Below, piece by piece: positions 23,107 to 33,696 of a DNA stretch of 64,000 nt. Numbering within the stretch: position 1 is the first letter of the stretch; each line of letters opens with the position of its first letter. Source of the stretch: Cepaea nemoralis (Eukaryota > Mollusca > Gastropoda > Stylommatophora > Helicidae); contig JACEFZ010003481.1 of NCBI GenBank assembly GCA_014155875.1, positions 1 through 64,000 of the forward strand. Direction: 5' to 3'. Made by a program: the position numbers and the translations under genes. The notes beneath the pieces were generated by a model. That model was given only the letters and a program-made list of their open reading frames with translations, was not told where the DNA came from and searched no databases.

Positions 23107-24713
23107 TCACTCCCTTTCACGACGTCTGATCCTCTCAGACCTCCGTCTACTCAGGTCCCCAGACTCGAACGCGTACCATTCTGGTTTGCCTGGAATGTCT
23201 TGGTAAACTTCGACAGCCGCTGGGACATCCGGTTGTGCTGGTAGTCCCAACGTCGTCCCTATGTCCTCCTCTCCTGCTCTGTCCTCGCAACGCCGCATTT
23301 CGTGGCCGGCTATCCTAATTAGCGATCCATCTCCTCCAACCTTTTTGATCACATATGGTCCTCCCGACATGGTGGGTGCCCTAGCAACTACGTACATGTC
23401 TTCGGACCACATGTCTTGTATTTTCGCCCTCTCCTTATAGTGGATTCTTTTTCTGACAAGTTCGCCAACTTGCAATGGAATAGAGTTTGCCATTTTGTCA
23501 CTCCTATCTTTCCTAATGGCGGCATGCTTCTTCAGCTGTTCACTAGCCCGGACGTGCGCGTCACGCAAACGTGAAAGATGCCCTTCCAAATACTCACTTG
23601 CATTGGTGTCCCTGTCTTTGGTGCCTGTATTTAAAATGAAGTCCACTGGCAGCCGAGGCTCTTGTCCGAAAATTAGGTAGTGAGGTGAAAATCCTGTCGA
23701 GGCGTGAGGCGTCGAGTTATACACCTGCACCACTTCGGCTAAGTGATCAGACCATCTCCTCTTCTCCTTGGCCTCGAGGGGTCTGAGTAAATCGTGCATA
23801 GTTTTATTAAATCGTTCCGTTTGGCCATTCGCCCGAGGGTTGTACGGAGTAGTGCGACTCTTTTCTATGCCATACGTCTTGCATAACTCAGCAATCACTG
23901 AGGATTCAAAGTTCCTACCTTGGTCAGAGTGCAGTCTTCTCGGCACACCCATATACAAGAACCACTTCTCTACTAACACCTTCGCCACAGTGGCTGCTTT
24001 TTGGTCTCTGGTTGGGACAGCAATAGTAAATTTAGAGAAGACATCTGTGATGACCAACACATTCTCAAATCCCCTTGAGTCCCTCTCCAGCAGCGTAAAG
24101 TCCATTGCTACAACTTCAAACGGCTTCGAAGCTAACAAACTACCTGCCGGTCCCTTAATCTTGACGTGCGGTGGCTTCGCTACATTGCACCTGTGGCAAC
24201 TTCTACAGTATTTATCTACATCTGCAGTAATCCCTACCCAGAAACATCTGCTCTTCAAAATATTTATCATCCTATCTCTCCCCTGATGCCCTACGCTATG
24301 AACTGACTCCAGTATCCTTAGCCGCAGTATTCTCTGGTATCACTAATTGCAGCAACTTCTGTCCTACCTGTCCCCTTGATTTTCCTATACAGCAACCCAT
24401 CTAATACACATAACTTCTTGCGTTGCCTCATCCACTTCTTCGTCTGAGGGGGCAACCTTTTCATAGATTCATTTGACAACACAAGTTTACGCGATACAAC
24501 ATCAAATACTGCATTAATATTTACATCATTTTGCTGCAATCTCACCATATCCTCCGTTGAGTAAGACGGCAAGGTGTGTGTGGGAAGGACATTAAAAACT
24601 TCCGCTGTCCTAGCAGCAGCTTCCACCACGCCAACCCCACCAATCATATTTACATCAAGGCATAATTTTGAACATTCATCAACATTATTTACATCAAGGC
24701 ATTCTAAAAACAC
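23107..24713 (-). pseudogene. Gypsy B integrase region, frameshifted
   Basis: Two minus frames, 24713-24318 and 24270-23107, hold the integrase. The first covers the linker after RNase H. The second begins just after the zinc-binding histidines and holds CRSCHRC, the DDE core (MDFTLL, VITDVF, HSDQGRNFES) and the C-terminal tail ending in SERIRRRERE. A segment of 32 bp near 24328-24360, absent in copy A, shifts the frame between them. Another shift near 24745 separates this part from the protease-RT frame. Integrase would join the cDNA to host DNA. Confidence 0.85.
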
Positions 24714-24729
24714 ATCAGCATTTTCTACA

Positions 24730-27054
24730 TTAAAATCTGCCGTTCGGACGGCTACCGACAGTACCAGCTAGTCCTAGGGCTGGCGGAATGCATGTTGCTG
24801 CAACACTGCAAATGGCGATGTCGCCCTCTTCTTCGTCGTTTTCTCCCGGTTCCTCCAGTGGGAATCGAGACAAGTAATCAGCGTTACCGTTAGTCCGCCC
24901 AGGCCTGTGTTTTATTACATAATCAAACATAGACATTTGGGCGATCCACCTCTGCTCAATGGCACCCAGTTTCGCTTTATGCCACATCGTCAAATTCATA
25001 TTGTCAGTGTAAATCTCAGTATGTCCACCTAATAGGAGGCCACGGAACTTTTCCGTTAACGCCCATTTTAAACACAACAGTTCTAACTTAGAACTACTTT
25101 TTGCATTCCTCTCCGATGGGCGGAGAGTACGACTAGCATACGCTAGCACTCTCTTTGTACCATTCTGGATTTGGGACAAAACAACACCCAGACCAGTGTA
25201 TGAGGCGTCACACTCTAAAATATAAGGGAGGGTGAAGTCTGGGAAGCCTAGTAATGGTGTTGACGTTAGGGCTTCTTTAAGTTTGTTAAAGGCCTCGTCG
25301 CATTCTGTAGACCACAGCTGCCCGATAGGACTCTTCTTCTTCTTTCTCGGGTCTGTGTGCTGCTGGTTTAACTGAGCTACTAATTCATGGAGTGGTCTAG
25401 CTAGCGTAGCAAATTTGGATACGAACCGGCGATAGTAACTGGCCAGACCTAGAAATGAACGTAACTCAGTCTGCGTTCTAGGTATGGGAGCTTTTTTGAT
25501 TGCCAGTACCTTATCTTCTAACGCTCCTATGCCTTCTGCAGACACAGTATGGCCTAAGAATTGCACCTTTTTCTTGCAGAAATCGCATTTAGCTGGGTTT
25601 AGTTTCAAGCCCAACACCTGTATCCTATCAAATATGGCCTCTAGTTTTACTAAATGTTCACTAAAATCTCTGGAGTACACAAGAATGTCATCTAAGTAAA
25701 CTAAAAGCAACTTAAACATATAATCATGAAGCGACGACTGCATTAGACGTTGGAATGTACTCGCTGAATTTGCCAGTCCCATTGGAAGTCGTGAATATTC
25801 ATATAACCCAAAGGGTGTAGTGAACGCTGTCTTTTCCTGGTCTGCTGGATTCATCGCCACCTGGTAATAACCGCTAGCTAAATCAAGAGAAGAAAAAAGT
25901 TTCGCGCCCCCTAACGCATCTAAATAGTCATCTACCCTTGGAAGTGGATATGCGTCCTTTTTAGTTTTTATGTTCAGGGCCCTGTAGTCGACGCACATTC
26001 TCAATTTGCCATCCTTTTTTCGGACCAGGACTATCGGAGAGGCCCAGGGACTACAGCTCTCTTTTATTATCTGCTTCTCTAACAACCCCTGTAAATGATC
26101 TTTCACTTCTTGATACAGGGCAGGAGGAATCCTCCTGTACGGCTGTTTTATGGGGACTTCATCCGTCAAAAGTATGTTATGGGTTACCCTGTCAGTAAAC
26201 CCAATGTCGGTGTCATCTTTCGCGAATAGGCAGTCGTATTTTGCTAACAGTCCCTCAAGTTGCATCCTTTCCTCATCGCTTCCCTCAAATTCAGTCAAGT
26301 CAAAAAGGGGCTTGTCTGGTCTCTGCTCCCCACTGTCTGGTTTAGCAGACAACTCTATTTGTTGCGTTCCTACCACTCTAAAATGTCTAGTCAGGTCAAT
26401 TGTGGCATCGGATATCTCCCCCACCTGAGTACCTCTCGCTAAAAACACATCTTCGTCACCCATGTTAACTATCTGTATTTGGCACACGCCCCCCTCTAAC
26501 CTAGTAAAGCAGTAAGGCAGAATTAAACCCTTGTGGTCAAGGTCCCTGGCTGGTTCAAACAAGACCGTCCTGTCTGTTAACCCCGCGCGACCCCTAACTA
26601 GCAGGACAGCCAGCGAGCGGGCAGGTATGTGGGTTCTGACCTCCCCTGTCACCCACACCTTCTTCCTATCTAGGTCAACACTTGTATTGTTGTCTGCTGG
26701 CCTGTAGAACTGAAAAAACCTGCTAACATTTGGCAACTCTGCCAGCACATTCATACCTAATATACAGGGCGTTCTGTTTTCGGTGCCCCTGACATCTTTT
26801 AAAACAAAAATTCCACATCTATCAACACTATCTGTCCCTATTTGTACACTGGTACTGATGTACCCTAAATATGGTATTGAAACGCCATTTGCTGATGTTA
26901 ACCTAATGTACTTATCTACATCTAACCTATAATGTCTGAAAAGTCTATTGAAACACTCCTCTGAAATCGTGGAAACTTGTGAGCCAGTGTCCAGAACACA
27001 TCTTACATTTCTACCGTCAATGCTTATCATTGTCTCTGGGCGTTCGCCTAGCAT
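24730..27054 (-). CDS. Gypsy B pol N-terminal part: protease, RT, RNase H
   Basis: One frame of 774 residues runs from the protease (LDTGSQ near residue 22) through the reverse transcriptase (VRKKDGKLRMCVDYRALN, YLDDIL near 453-456) to RNase H (LECDASYTG, EIYTDNMNL). This order is that of Ty3/gypsy elements. The frame is offset by -1 from gag. It stays open upstream of the first ATG to the gag stop region, so expression by frameshifting from gag is likely, though I see no canonical slippery heptamer. The true end is lost: the frame closes early near 24730 because of a shift, so integrase is not joined. Confidence 0.88.
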   Translation of the reverse strand: MLGERPETMISIDGRNVRCVLDTGSQVSTISEECFNRLFRHYRLDVDKYIRLTSANGVSIPYLGYISTSVQIGTDSVDRCGIFVLKDVRGTENRTPCILGMNVLAELPNVSRFFQFYRPADNNTSVDLDRKKVWVTGEVRTHIPARSLAVLLVRGRAGLTDRTVLFEPARDLDHKGLILPYCFTRLEGGVCQIQIVNMGDEDVFLARGTQVGEISDATIDLTRHFRVVGTQQIELSAKPDSGEQRPDKPLFDLTEFEGSDEERMQLEGLLAKYDCLFAKDDTDIGFTDRVTHNILLTDEVPIKQPYRRIPPALYQEVKDHLQGLLEKQIIKESCSPWASPIVLVRKKDGKLRMCVDYRALNIKTKKDAYPLPRVDDYLDALGGAKLFSSLDLASGYYQVAMNPADQEKTAFTTPFGLYEYSRLPMGLANSASTFQRLMQSSLHDYMFKLLLVYLDDILVYSRDFSEHLVKLEAIFDRIQVLGLKLNPAKCDFCKKKVQFLGHTVSAEGIGALEDKVLAIKKAPIPRTQTELRSFLGLASYYRRFVSKFATLARPLHELVAQLNQQHTDPRKKKKSPIGQLWSTECDEAFNKLKEALTSTPLLGFPDFTLPYILECDASYTGLGVVLSQIQNGTKRVLAYASRTLRPSERNAKSSSKLELLCLKWALTEKFRGLLLGGHTEIYTDNMNLTMWHKAKLGAIEQRWIAQMSMFDYVIKHRPGRTNGNADYLSRFPLEEPGENDEEEGDIAICSVAATCIPPALGLAGTVGSRPNGRF

Positions 27055-27113
27055 TTTTATTGGTGAGTCCTTGAACCTTCCCGCCGCGGCCTGACTCGTA
27101 GCTGTACGGGATT

Positions 27114-28085
27114 CTAGTGTAAATGTGCCCTACAAAATCTGGCAATATGTCCTACCCGGCCACAAAGATCACAACGAATCTGTTTTTGCTGTCTCTGGGA
27201 CCGTGGCTGGGGCTGTCCCCGGCCGTTCACAAGATGCGACAATTGCATTTTTAACTGCGCCATCTCCCGCTTAAGTTCATCTACCTCGCCCGACTGTTCA
27301 TGTGGCCCCCTACTGTCATTTTCTGCTGGAATGCCCTTCTGTTCGTTGTTTCGGCCATGCCCAGTGCTCTGCTGCCTGTGGTCGTTGTTACGATTCACAA
27401 CCGTGGCTTCAACGTTGTACACCTCAGTCTGCGGAGTGTGTTTAGCGCTGGCCCATCGCACTGCACAATCACGAGCAGCTAGAAACGACATGGAAGGCTC
27501 GTCAATGAGCCTTTCTTTTATCATCTGCCGAGGTAAATCGTCTCTCAACTGCGCGACAAACTGGTCTCTGAGCATTGACTCGTGAAAAGGTGAGACGTTC
27601 TGTCTCTCTTGTGCGCAGACCACCTCCTCGAATTCCCGGTGCAATTTATGGGAGAAGTCGACGATCGACTCCCGGCTACCTTGTCTGGTGGAGAAAAATG
27701 TCGCCGTTAGTTCTTGGAGGGTTCGTTTGTCGCCGTAGATGGTCGCTAAAACCTCCAACATCTTTTCGGGGTCCTTCTCAGAGGTGTGCAGCTTTAACTC
27801 TCTGTGCACGTGCGGTGAAATGGTGTCGATGATAAGGTCAACTTTGTCAGCTGTCCCCATCATGCCCGCTCTGAACGCTGAACGGATTTCCCGTAGATAC
27901 TCATTAACAGTGGGGCCGTGTGGGCCCCCGAAAGTATTGATGTTCTTCCGAGTGGGTATCATTACATATCTCACTTGTTCACATGGCGATGCTGTGGGGT
28001 GAGAATCAACATTGCCCTGCACAGAGGCCGACGCCCCTTCGCTGTTTTCGACTAATGCTGCAGAGCGTGTACTTCTGGTAGTCAT
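27114..28085 (-). CDS. Gypsy B gag protein, intact, CCHC knuckle
   Basis: An intact frame of 323 residues begins MTTRSTRSAALVEN. The first 200 residues are a typical retrotransposon capsid-like stretch (SAFRAGMMGTADKVDLIIDT, FSHKLHREFEEVV). A Gln/Asn-rich linker and a short coiled-coil-like segment (ELKREMAQLKMQLSHLV) follow. A single CCHC knuckle, CDLCGRVGHIARFC, lies near residue 305. Gag builds the particle that packages element RNA. The start is supported by conservation with copy A and by the non-coding leader between it and the primer binding site. Confidence 0.9.
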   Translation of the reverse strand: MTTRSTRSAALVENSEGASASVQGNVDSHPTASPCEQVRYVMIPTRKNINTFGGPHGPTVNEYLREIRSAFRAGMMGTADKVDLIIDTISPHVHRELKLHTSEKDPEKMLEVLATIYGDKRTLQELTATFFSTRQGSRESIVDFSHKLHREFEEVVCAQERQNVSPFHESMLRDQFVAQLRDDLPRQMIKERLIDEPSMSFLAARDCAVRWASAKHTPQTEVYNVEATVVNRNNDHRQQSTGHGRNNEQKGIPAENDSRGPHEQSGEVDELKREMAQLKMQLSHLVNGRGQPQPRSQRQQKQIRCDLCGRVGHIARFCRAHLH

Positions 28086-28431
28086 GTTTTTATATTTTCG
28101 TTGAAACTACTAGGAAAACTTACTGGACTCGCTCCCGGACAGGACTGACTCTGCTGCTTCGGCTTCTTCTGGGTTTTTTTTTTCTTGCGGTCAAGTGAGT
28201 TTGCCGAGTGTGCTTAAACCAAGAGTCCCTAACCGAGTAGACTTACTAGAAACTCCTACTGACAGTTTTGACAGCCTACTGAACAACTGTAAGATTAGTA
28301 GACCTAATAGAACAAAGCACTTACAACTGCCAAACTAACAACAATAAACTATCAACTAAATACAACAACTTGTATGTGAGTCTGTCTCCAACCCTAACTT
28401 TGAGGCAGGCAGACAAAAGCTACTTTGGAAG
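28086..28431 (-). other. Untranslated leader of gypsy B
   Basis: About 345 bp lie between the primer binding site and gag, with no frame of note. A run of T (A on the minus strand) lies near 28174. The equivalent in copy A is 18777-19122. Confidence 0.6.
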
Positions 28432-28451
28432 AATCCTGTTCCGCAGCGCCA
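28432..28451 (-). other. Primer binding site candidate, gypsy B
   Basis: On the minus strand, tggcgctgcggaacaggatt starts 4 nt inside the LTR 3 boundary. It differs from the site in copy A only at the last base. A serine-tRNA-like primer is inferred from the complement. Confidence 0.65.
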
Positions 28452-29709
28452 ATTTTGTGATAGCACGAAGTTGAGAGATTAGAGAGAGAAGTGGAGGAGG
28501 GAATAAAGAATTGAAAGATAAAGATTGTCCGTCTTCCGGTTGTAGAGATAACCACTGATTTGTGATTACCCTTGGTTTTATCTACCAACCTCACAAGTAT
28601 ACAGGTACGCAGGTCACGAATACAACACTATCCTAACCGACAAGCACAGTACAGGCACTAAGAAGAATAAGCTAACACTGAATCAAGTTTATTTGCTTCT
28701 CAAAAGAAATTACAAAGTATACAAAGTATCGTGTGAAAACAATCCCAATTAATATGGGAAAAATGCTGTCAAATAACTAACTACTTGAGAATACCATTGA
28801 CCGAACATAAAATCTAAGGAATGGCAACTAAGCCACCAACTAGTCACATATCAATCAGGAGAATATAATAAGGAAGTACGCAAATCTGACAAGAAAGTAC
28901 ATGAATCTAATAAGGATGCACACACACGGACTACCACCGTCAAATGACCACCCACTAGTTTACCCAGGTATTCAGATGATGACCTGAAAATTAAACAAGA
29001 AGAAAACCCTTGACTATGTGAACATCATCATCGGGTATTATCGACCCCACCTTCACCCTCGTCTTCAGCTACGTATATTGACATCGGGTCAGTGATATTC
29101 CATCACTGCCTGGGTGGTCGTACACCATCAACCAGTGTTCCCCGATGCCAACATCAATCCATCATCCGCTAAACACTGCATCATGTATAATAATCATGCG
29201 ATATTAATACAATACCCACGCCGACACTGATAGTCTCTCCACAGTGGACAGACACATACAATTCGGCAGTGGGACAACCCTAAACAATAATGCCTGATCC
29301 GCTTGCCCACACCGGCCGGGTTTCCCCGCACCGAACATATAACACAACAGCTGATAACTGGACACCACATATTAACAACTACATCAGGTAACAACAACAC
29401 TTCTGTCCCCGAGGCCGACAACACAATACACCAGTGACATGTACTAGCGCCATGTCTCATTATCATTGGCGCCATCGTCGTCCTCAACAGCATGTATTAA
29501 TATGATACATACTTATATATATATATATATGCATTCTCAACAACATAAATTCCCCCTGTTCTTAATCACAAAACAATCAACACATAATAAACATAGCTAT
29601 TGATCAATAATGACTTCAGCTCCCCTCATGCGTCGTCTATATGTAACCTAAGCCATGAACCCCTACGCCTCGTCACCACTGTGTATATCATAGCCATTAT
29701 TAATAACAA

Positions 29710-32700
29710 GGAATGGCAACTAACAGTGAGTCAGGTCTTAGTCAGATATGACTGAGCTACCGTATAACAGTAGACGGTACTACCTGGTTTCTGTTAGCGC
29801 TGAACGTTGGGCGGCGCTTACCAAACCCGACACCCCACATTGTGCCAACGGCTTCGGGCGGAAGAGCGCAATTGGGAGAGTACAAGCCTTACCCTGGTGC
29901 GAGGAAATGCAAGCTAAAGACAAAATGTCATGGCAGGGCAGACCAGGCCCTAAGCCTTGGTTGGCGACTGGTCTAGGATGGAAGCTCCGACAGGCGGACA
30001 GTTAGAGCATTGCTTTGCTGATCCGGCAGCTTCTGCAGCTTGTCTTGTTCCAGATGTAGGGGTGTTACCTTTCCTCTGGAGTAAACTAGGCAGGCCGAGA
30101 GAGGGATCATGCTGCATGGGCAACACATGATCTCTATATTTTAGCCCAGGCTTTGTGCTATGGAGAGGCAATAACTCCATCCCTGGTCTTAACTGGTCTC
30201 GGAATCAAAGCGAGAGGCAACTGTTACGGGTTATAAGTCCTTGTCAGTTGGCGTAGACATGGGGCGCCACGCGTTGCCTCTGACGGTGGGAGACACCTAT
30301 AGGTGTCACTGATCAGCTACCGCCCGCCTCAAGCTGGGCAGCCCCCAGCCAATTGGGTGCTGATCCGCCACAGCCTGCCTGCTTCAATGGGTGCTTGGGG
30401 CTAGGACAAAATCTGAATCGCAGGCTGTAAAACCAATGCACCAGGTACAAACAAAAATAAAAATAGAAACCTCAAGCTACGGCTTGCAACCTGGAACGTG
30501 AGAACCATGTGTCCAGGATTTTCCACTGACTTGACCAATATTGACGATGTGAGAAAAACGGCTGTGATTGATGCCGAACTCAATCGTCTAAACATTGATA
30601 TTGCTGGCCTGCAGGAGACTCGCCTCGCTGAGGAAGGGTCACTCAGGGAAAACAACTACACCTTTTTCTGGAAGGGTAGAGGGCAGGCAGAAAAAAGGCA
30701 ACACGGTGTGGGCTTTGCAGTGAAGAATTCGCTACTGGGAATGATTGAAATTCCAGCAGGAGGAAATGAAAGACTATTATCCCTGCGCTTGGCAACCTCT
30801 TGTGGGTTTGCCACCATTATTACTGCATATGCACCGACACTCGATTCCTCTGATGATGTGAAGGATTCGTTCTATGAGGAGTTAGACTCCGTGATCAAGG
30901 CAGTTCCAAAATCTGACTACATTTATATGCTCGGTGATTTCAATGCTCGTGTGGGCAAGGACTCGAGTTCATGGCCAGTGTGCCTTGGAAAATACAACAT
31001 CGGTCGCATGAATGAAAATGGGCAAAGGCTGCTGGAGCATTGCACCAGTAATGACCTATGTATTACAAACTCCTTTTTTAAAACAAAAGAGATGCATAAG
31101 GTCACATGGAAACATCCAAGATCCGGCCATTGGCACCAGCTGGACTTCATCATCACACGGAGACAACATCTGAACCATATATCATTGACTCGTAGTTACC
31201 ACAGTGCTGACTGTGATACGGATCATTCTTTGGTTGTTGCAAGGGTTAGACTGAGACCAAAGAGAATCTACACAGCTAAACACAAATCTAGCCTCAGGAT
31301 TAATATTATTAACACTCATGATCCTGAAAAGTGCTTTCAGTTTCAACAGCAACTTGAAGACGCTTTCACTGATACACCAGAAAATTGTACAGTAAATGAA
31401 AAGTGGGGTCAAATTAAGGAAACTCTTTATAAAACTGCCGTAGGGGTTTACGGCACTGTGGATCATAAGAGGCAGGACTGGTTTGCGGCCAACAGCGAGA
31501 CTCTGCAGCCCTTGATTGATAAGAAGAAGAAAGCTCTCTTAAGAAACAAGGAAAGACCAACGCGTAACACTCTGAGTGAGCTTAGGCAAGCTAGGAAGGA
31601 TGTGCAAAAGGCTGCCAGGCAGTGTGCAAATGATTATTGGATCAAGTTATGTGAGTCCATTCAAATCGCAAGTGATAAGGGAGACATAAGAAGCATGTAT
31701 GAAGGAATAAAGAAAGCCTGCGGTCCAGTGATCAAAAGAAGTGCACCATTGAAAACCTTGACTGGAGAAATCATCACTGATAAGAAACAGCAGATGGACA
31801 GATGGGTAGAGCACTATTTGGAGCTTTACTCAAGTGAGACCAAACTAGCGGATGATGCCCTCAACGCCATAGAGGCTCTACCAACTCTTGACCACCTGGA
31901 CACACTTCCCACCATAACAGAAGTTAAGTGTGCTATAAATGAACTTGCATCTGGCAAGGCTCCAGGTAAGGATGGGATTCCAATAGAGGTTATCAGGAGT
32001 GGGCAAGACACACTCACTATACAGATCCACCAGCTAATAGAGCTATGCTGGCGTGAAGGACAAGTCCCACAGGATTTCAAAGATTCAAGCATCATAACAC
32101 TGTACAAGAACAAGGGCGATCGGAGCGACTGCAACAACTATAGGGGTATCTCACTTCTGTGTATTGTTGGAAAAGTATTTGCCAGAATTGTTCTGCGCAG
32201 ACTTCAAGTCCTAGGAGATCAAGTCTACCCCGAATCACAGTGTGGCTTTCGACAGAACCGGTCTACCACTGATATGATATTCTCATTGCGACAAATGCAA
32301 GAAAAATGCCGTGAACAGAATCAACCACTGTTTATTGCCTTCATCGACCTCACAAAGGCATTTGATTTGGTCAGTCGTGAGGGTCTGTTCAAGGCACTAA
32401 AGAAGATTGGCTGCCCACCAACTCTTCTGTCCATTGTGGAATCGTTCCACACAGGCATGAAGGGTATAATCAAGTTTGATGGTGCAACTTCTGAAGAATT
32501 TGAAATCAAGAGTGGAGTTAAGCAAGGTTGTGTACTAGCTCCCACCCTCTTTGGAATATACTTTTCACTTCTACTGAAATATGCATTTCATGATCAGGAT
32601 GGTGGTATATACATTCACTCACGCTCAGATGGCGGCCTCTACAATGCTCAGAGATTGAAGGCTAAGACCAAAATTAGGAGGGTACTGATCAGAGAGTTGC

Positions 32701-33696
32701 TTTTTGCAGATGATGCTGCAGTTACGACCCACTCTGAGGAAGAATTGCAATGTCTACTATCTGCATTCTCCAATGCTTGTTCTGAATTTGGTTTAACAAT
32801 TAGCAAAAAGAAGACACAGATTATGTCACAAGGTGCACATGGGGTACCATCAATCTTTATTGACGACGCCGAACTAGAGATAGTAGACCATTTTACATAT
32901 CTAGGATCAGTGGTAAATAGCAAATTATCCCTAGATCAGGAAATCAACATCCGGATTGGTAAGGCAGCAACAACAATGAACAGGTTAAGAAAAAGAGTCT
33001 GGGAGAACAGGAAGCTTACTGCCAAAACAAAAGTCCTTGTCTATCAAGCCTGTGTCCTTAGTACTCTTCTCTATGGCAGTGAAACCTGGACAACTTACTC
33101 ACACCAAGAGAACAACTTAAACAGCTTTCATATGCGGTGTCTGCGAAGAATTCTTGGTATTAAGTGGCAAGACAAAATCACAAATACTGAAGTATTGGAA
33201 AGATCAGGTTGTGTGACAGTTTATTCCATGCTCAGTCTTCGTAGACTTAGATGGATAGGACATCTTAGGAGGATGGATGATGGTAGAATACCAAAGGATA
33301 TCTTTTTTGGTGAATTACAGATGGGTAAGAGATCTCAGGGTCGGCCTCTACTACGATACAAAGATGTGTGTAAGCGGGACATGATTGATACAGGCATTGA
33401 TAATGCACATTGGGAGCAAGTCGCCGCTGAACGTGTTGCATGGAGGGCAAATATCAGAAATGGAATAAAGTCAAAGGAGAAAATTATTGCAGAAAAGTCA
33501 CACACCAAGCGTTTGAGACGTAAGATGGTGCATGATGGTGGAAATGACCACGTGTTCACATGCACCCACTGTGAACGGACATTTACAGCGCAAATTGGCC
33601 TTATCAGTCACACTCGCTACCGCCATAGTTAAAAGTTATTATGCCTGTTTAAAGCACAAACTATCGTCTGTCAAGACGGCAAGGTGCCAATGAATG
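29710..33696 (+). mobile_element. LINE with C-terminal C2H2 finger, 3987 bp, 11-bp TSD
   Basis: It is inserted in LTR 3 between copies of attaataacaa at 29699-29709 and 33697-33707. It has a 5' region of about 700 bp, one long open frame, and a short 3' region ending gtgccaatgaatg. Related 5' regions occur at 44009, 50614 and 52275-52667, so the left end is probably near complete. Clade is uncertain: APE endonuclease and RT without RNase H, with a zinc finger at the end. Confidence 0.88.
30507..33632 (+). CDS. LINE polyprotein: APE endonuclease, RT, C2H2 zinc finger
   Basis: The frame is open from 30417 to the TAA at 33632. The first in-frame ATG is at 30507, but the conserved endonuclease start (LATWNVRTM) begins upstream near 30483, so the real start may be upstream or altered. 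Endonuclease motifs are LQETRLAE, LGDFNARVGKD and DTDHSLVVARV. RT motifs are ASGKAPGKDGIP, QCGFRQNRSTTDMIF, FIDLTKAFDLV, GVKQGCVLAPTLFGIYF, LLFADDAAV and YLGSVV. The C-terminal region has YGSETWTT and GHLRRMDDGRIPKD. It ends in a C-x2-C-x12-H-x4-H finger (CTHC...HTRYRH). The protein would nick DNA and prime reverse transcription. The finger probably binds nucleic acid. Confidence 0.9.
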   Translation: MCPGFSTDLTNIDDVRKTAVIDAELNRLNIDIAGLQETRLAEEGSLRENNYTFFWKGRGQAEKRQHGVGFAVKNSLLGMIEIPAGGNERLLSLRLATSCGFATIITAYAPTLDSSDDVKDSFYEELDSVIKAVPKSDYIYMLGDFNARVGKDSSSWPVCLGKYNIGRMNENGQRLLEHCTSNDLCITNSFFKTKEMHKVTWKHPRSGHWHQLDFIITRRQHLNHISLTRSYHSADCDTDHSLVVARVRLRPKRIYTAKHKSSLRINIINTHDPEKCFQFQQQLEDAFTDTPENCTVNEKWGQIKETLYKTAVGVYGTVDHKRQDWFAANSETLQPLIDKKKKALLRNKERPTRNTLSELRQARKDVQKAARQCANDYWIKLCESIQIASDKGDIRSMYEGIKKACGPVIKRSAPLKTLTGEIITDKKQQMDRWVEHYLELYSSETKLADDALNAIEALPTLDHLDTLPTITEVKCAINELASGKAPGKDGIPIEVIRSGQDTLTIQIHQLIELCWREGQVPQDFKDSSIITLYKNKGDRSDCNNYRGISLLCIVGKVFARIVLRRLQVLGDQVYPESQCGFRQNRSTTDMIFSLRQMQEKCREQNQPLFIAFIDLTKAFDLVSREGLFKALKKIGCPPTLLSIVESFHTGMKGIIKFDGATSEEFEIKSGVKQGCVLAPTLFGIYFSLLLKYAFHDQDGGIYIHSRSDGGLYNAQRLKAKTKIRRVLIRELLFADDAAVTTHSEEELQCLLSAFSNACSEFGLTISKKKTQIMSQGAHGVPSIFIDDAELEIVDHFTYLGSVVNSKLSLDQEINIRIGKAATTMNRLRKRVWENRKLTAKTKVLVYQACVLSTLLYGSETWTTYSHQENNLNSFHMRCLRRILGIKWQDKITNTEVLERSGCVTVYSMLSLRRLRWIGHLRRMDDGRIPKDIFFGELQMGKRSQGRPLLRYKDVCKRDMIDTGIDNAHWEQVAAERVAWRANIRNGIKSKEKIIAEKSHTKRLRRKMVHDGGNDHVFTCTHCERTFTAQIGLISHTRYRHS

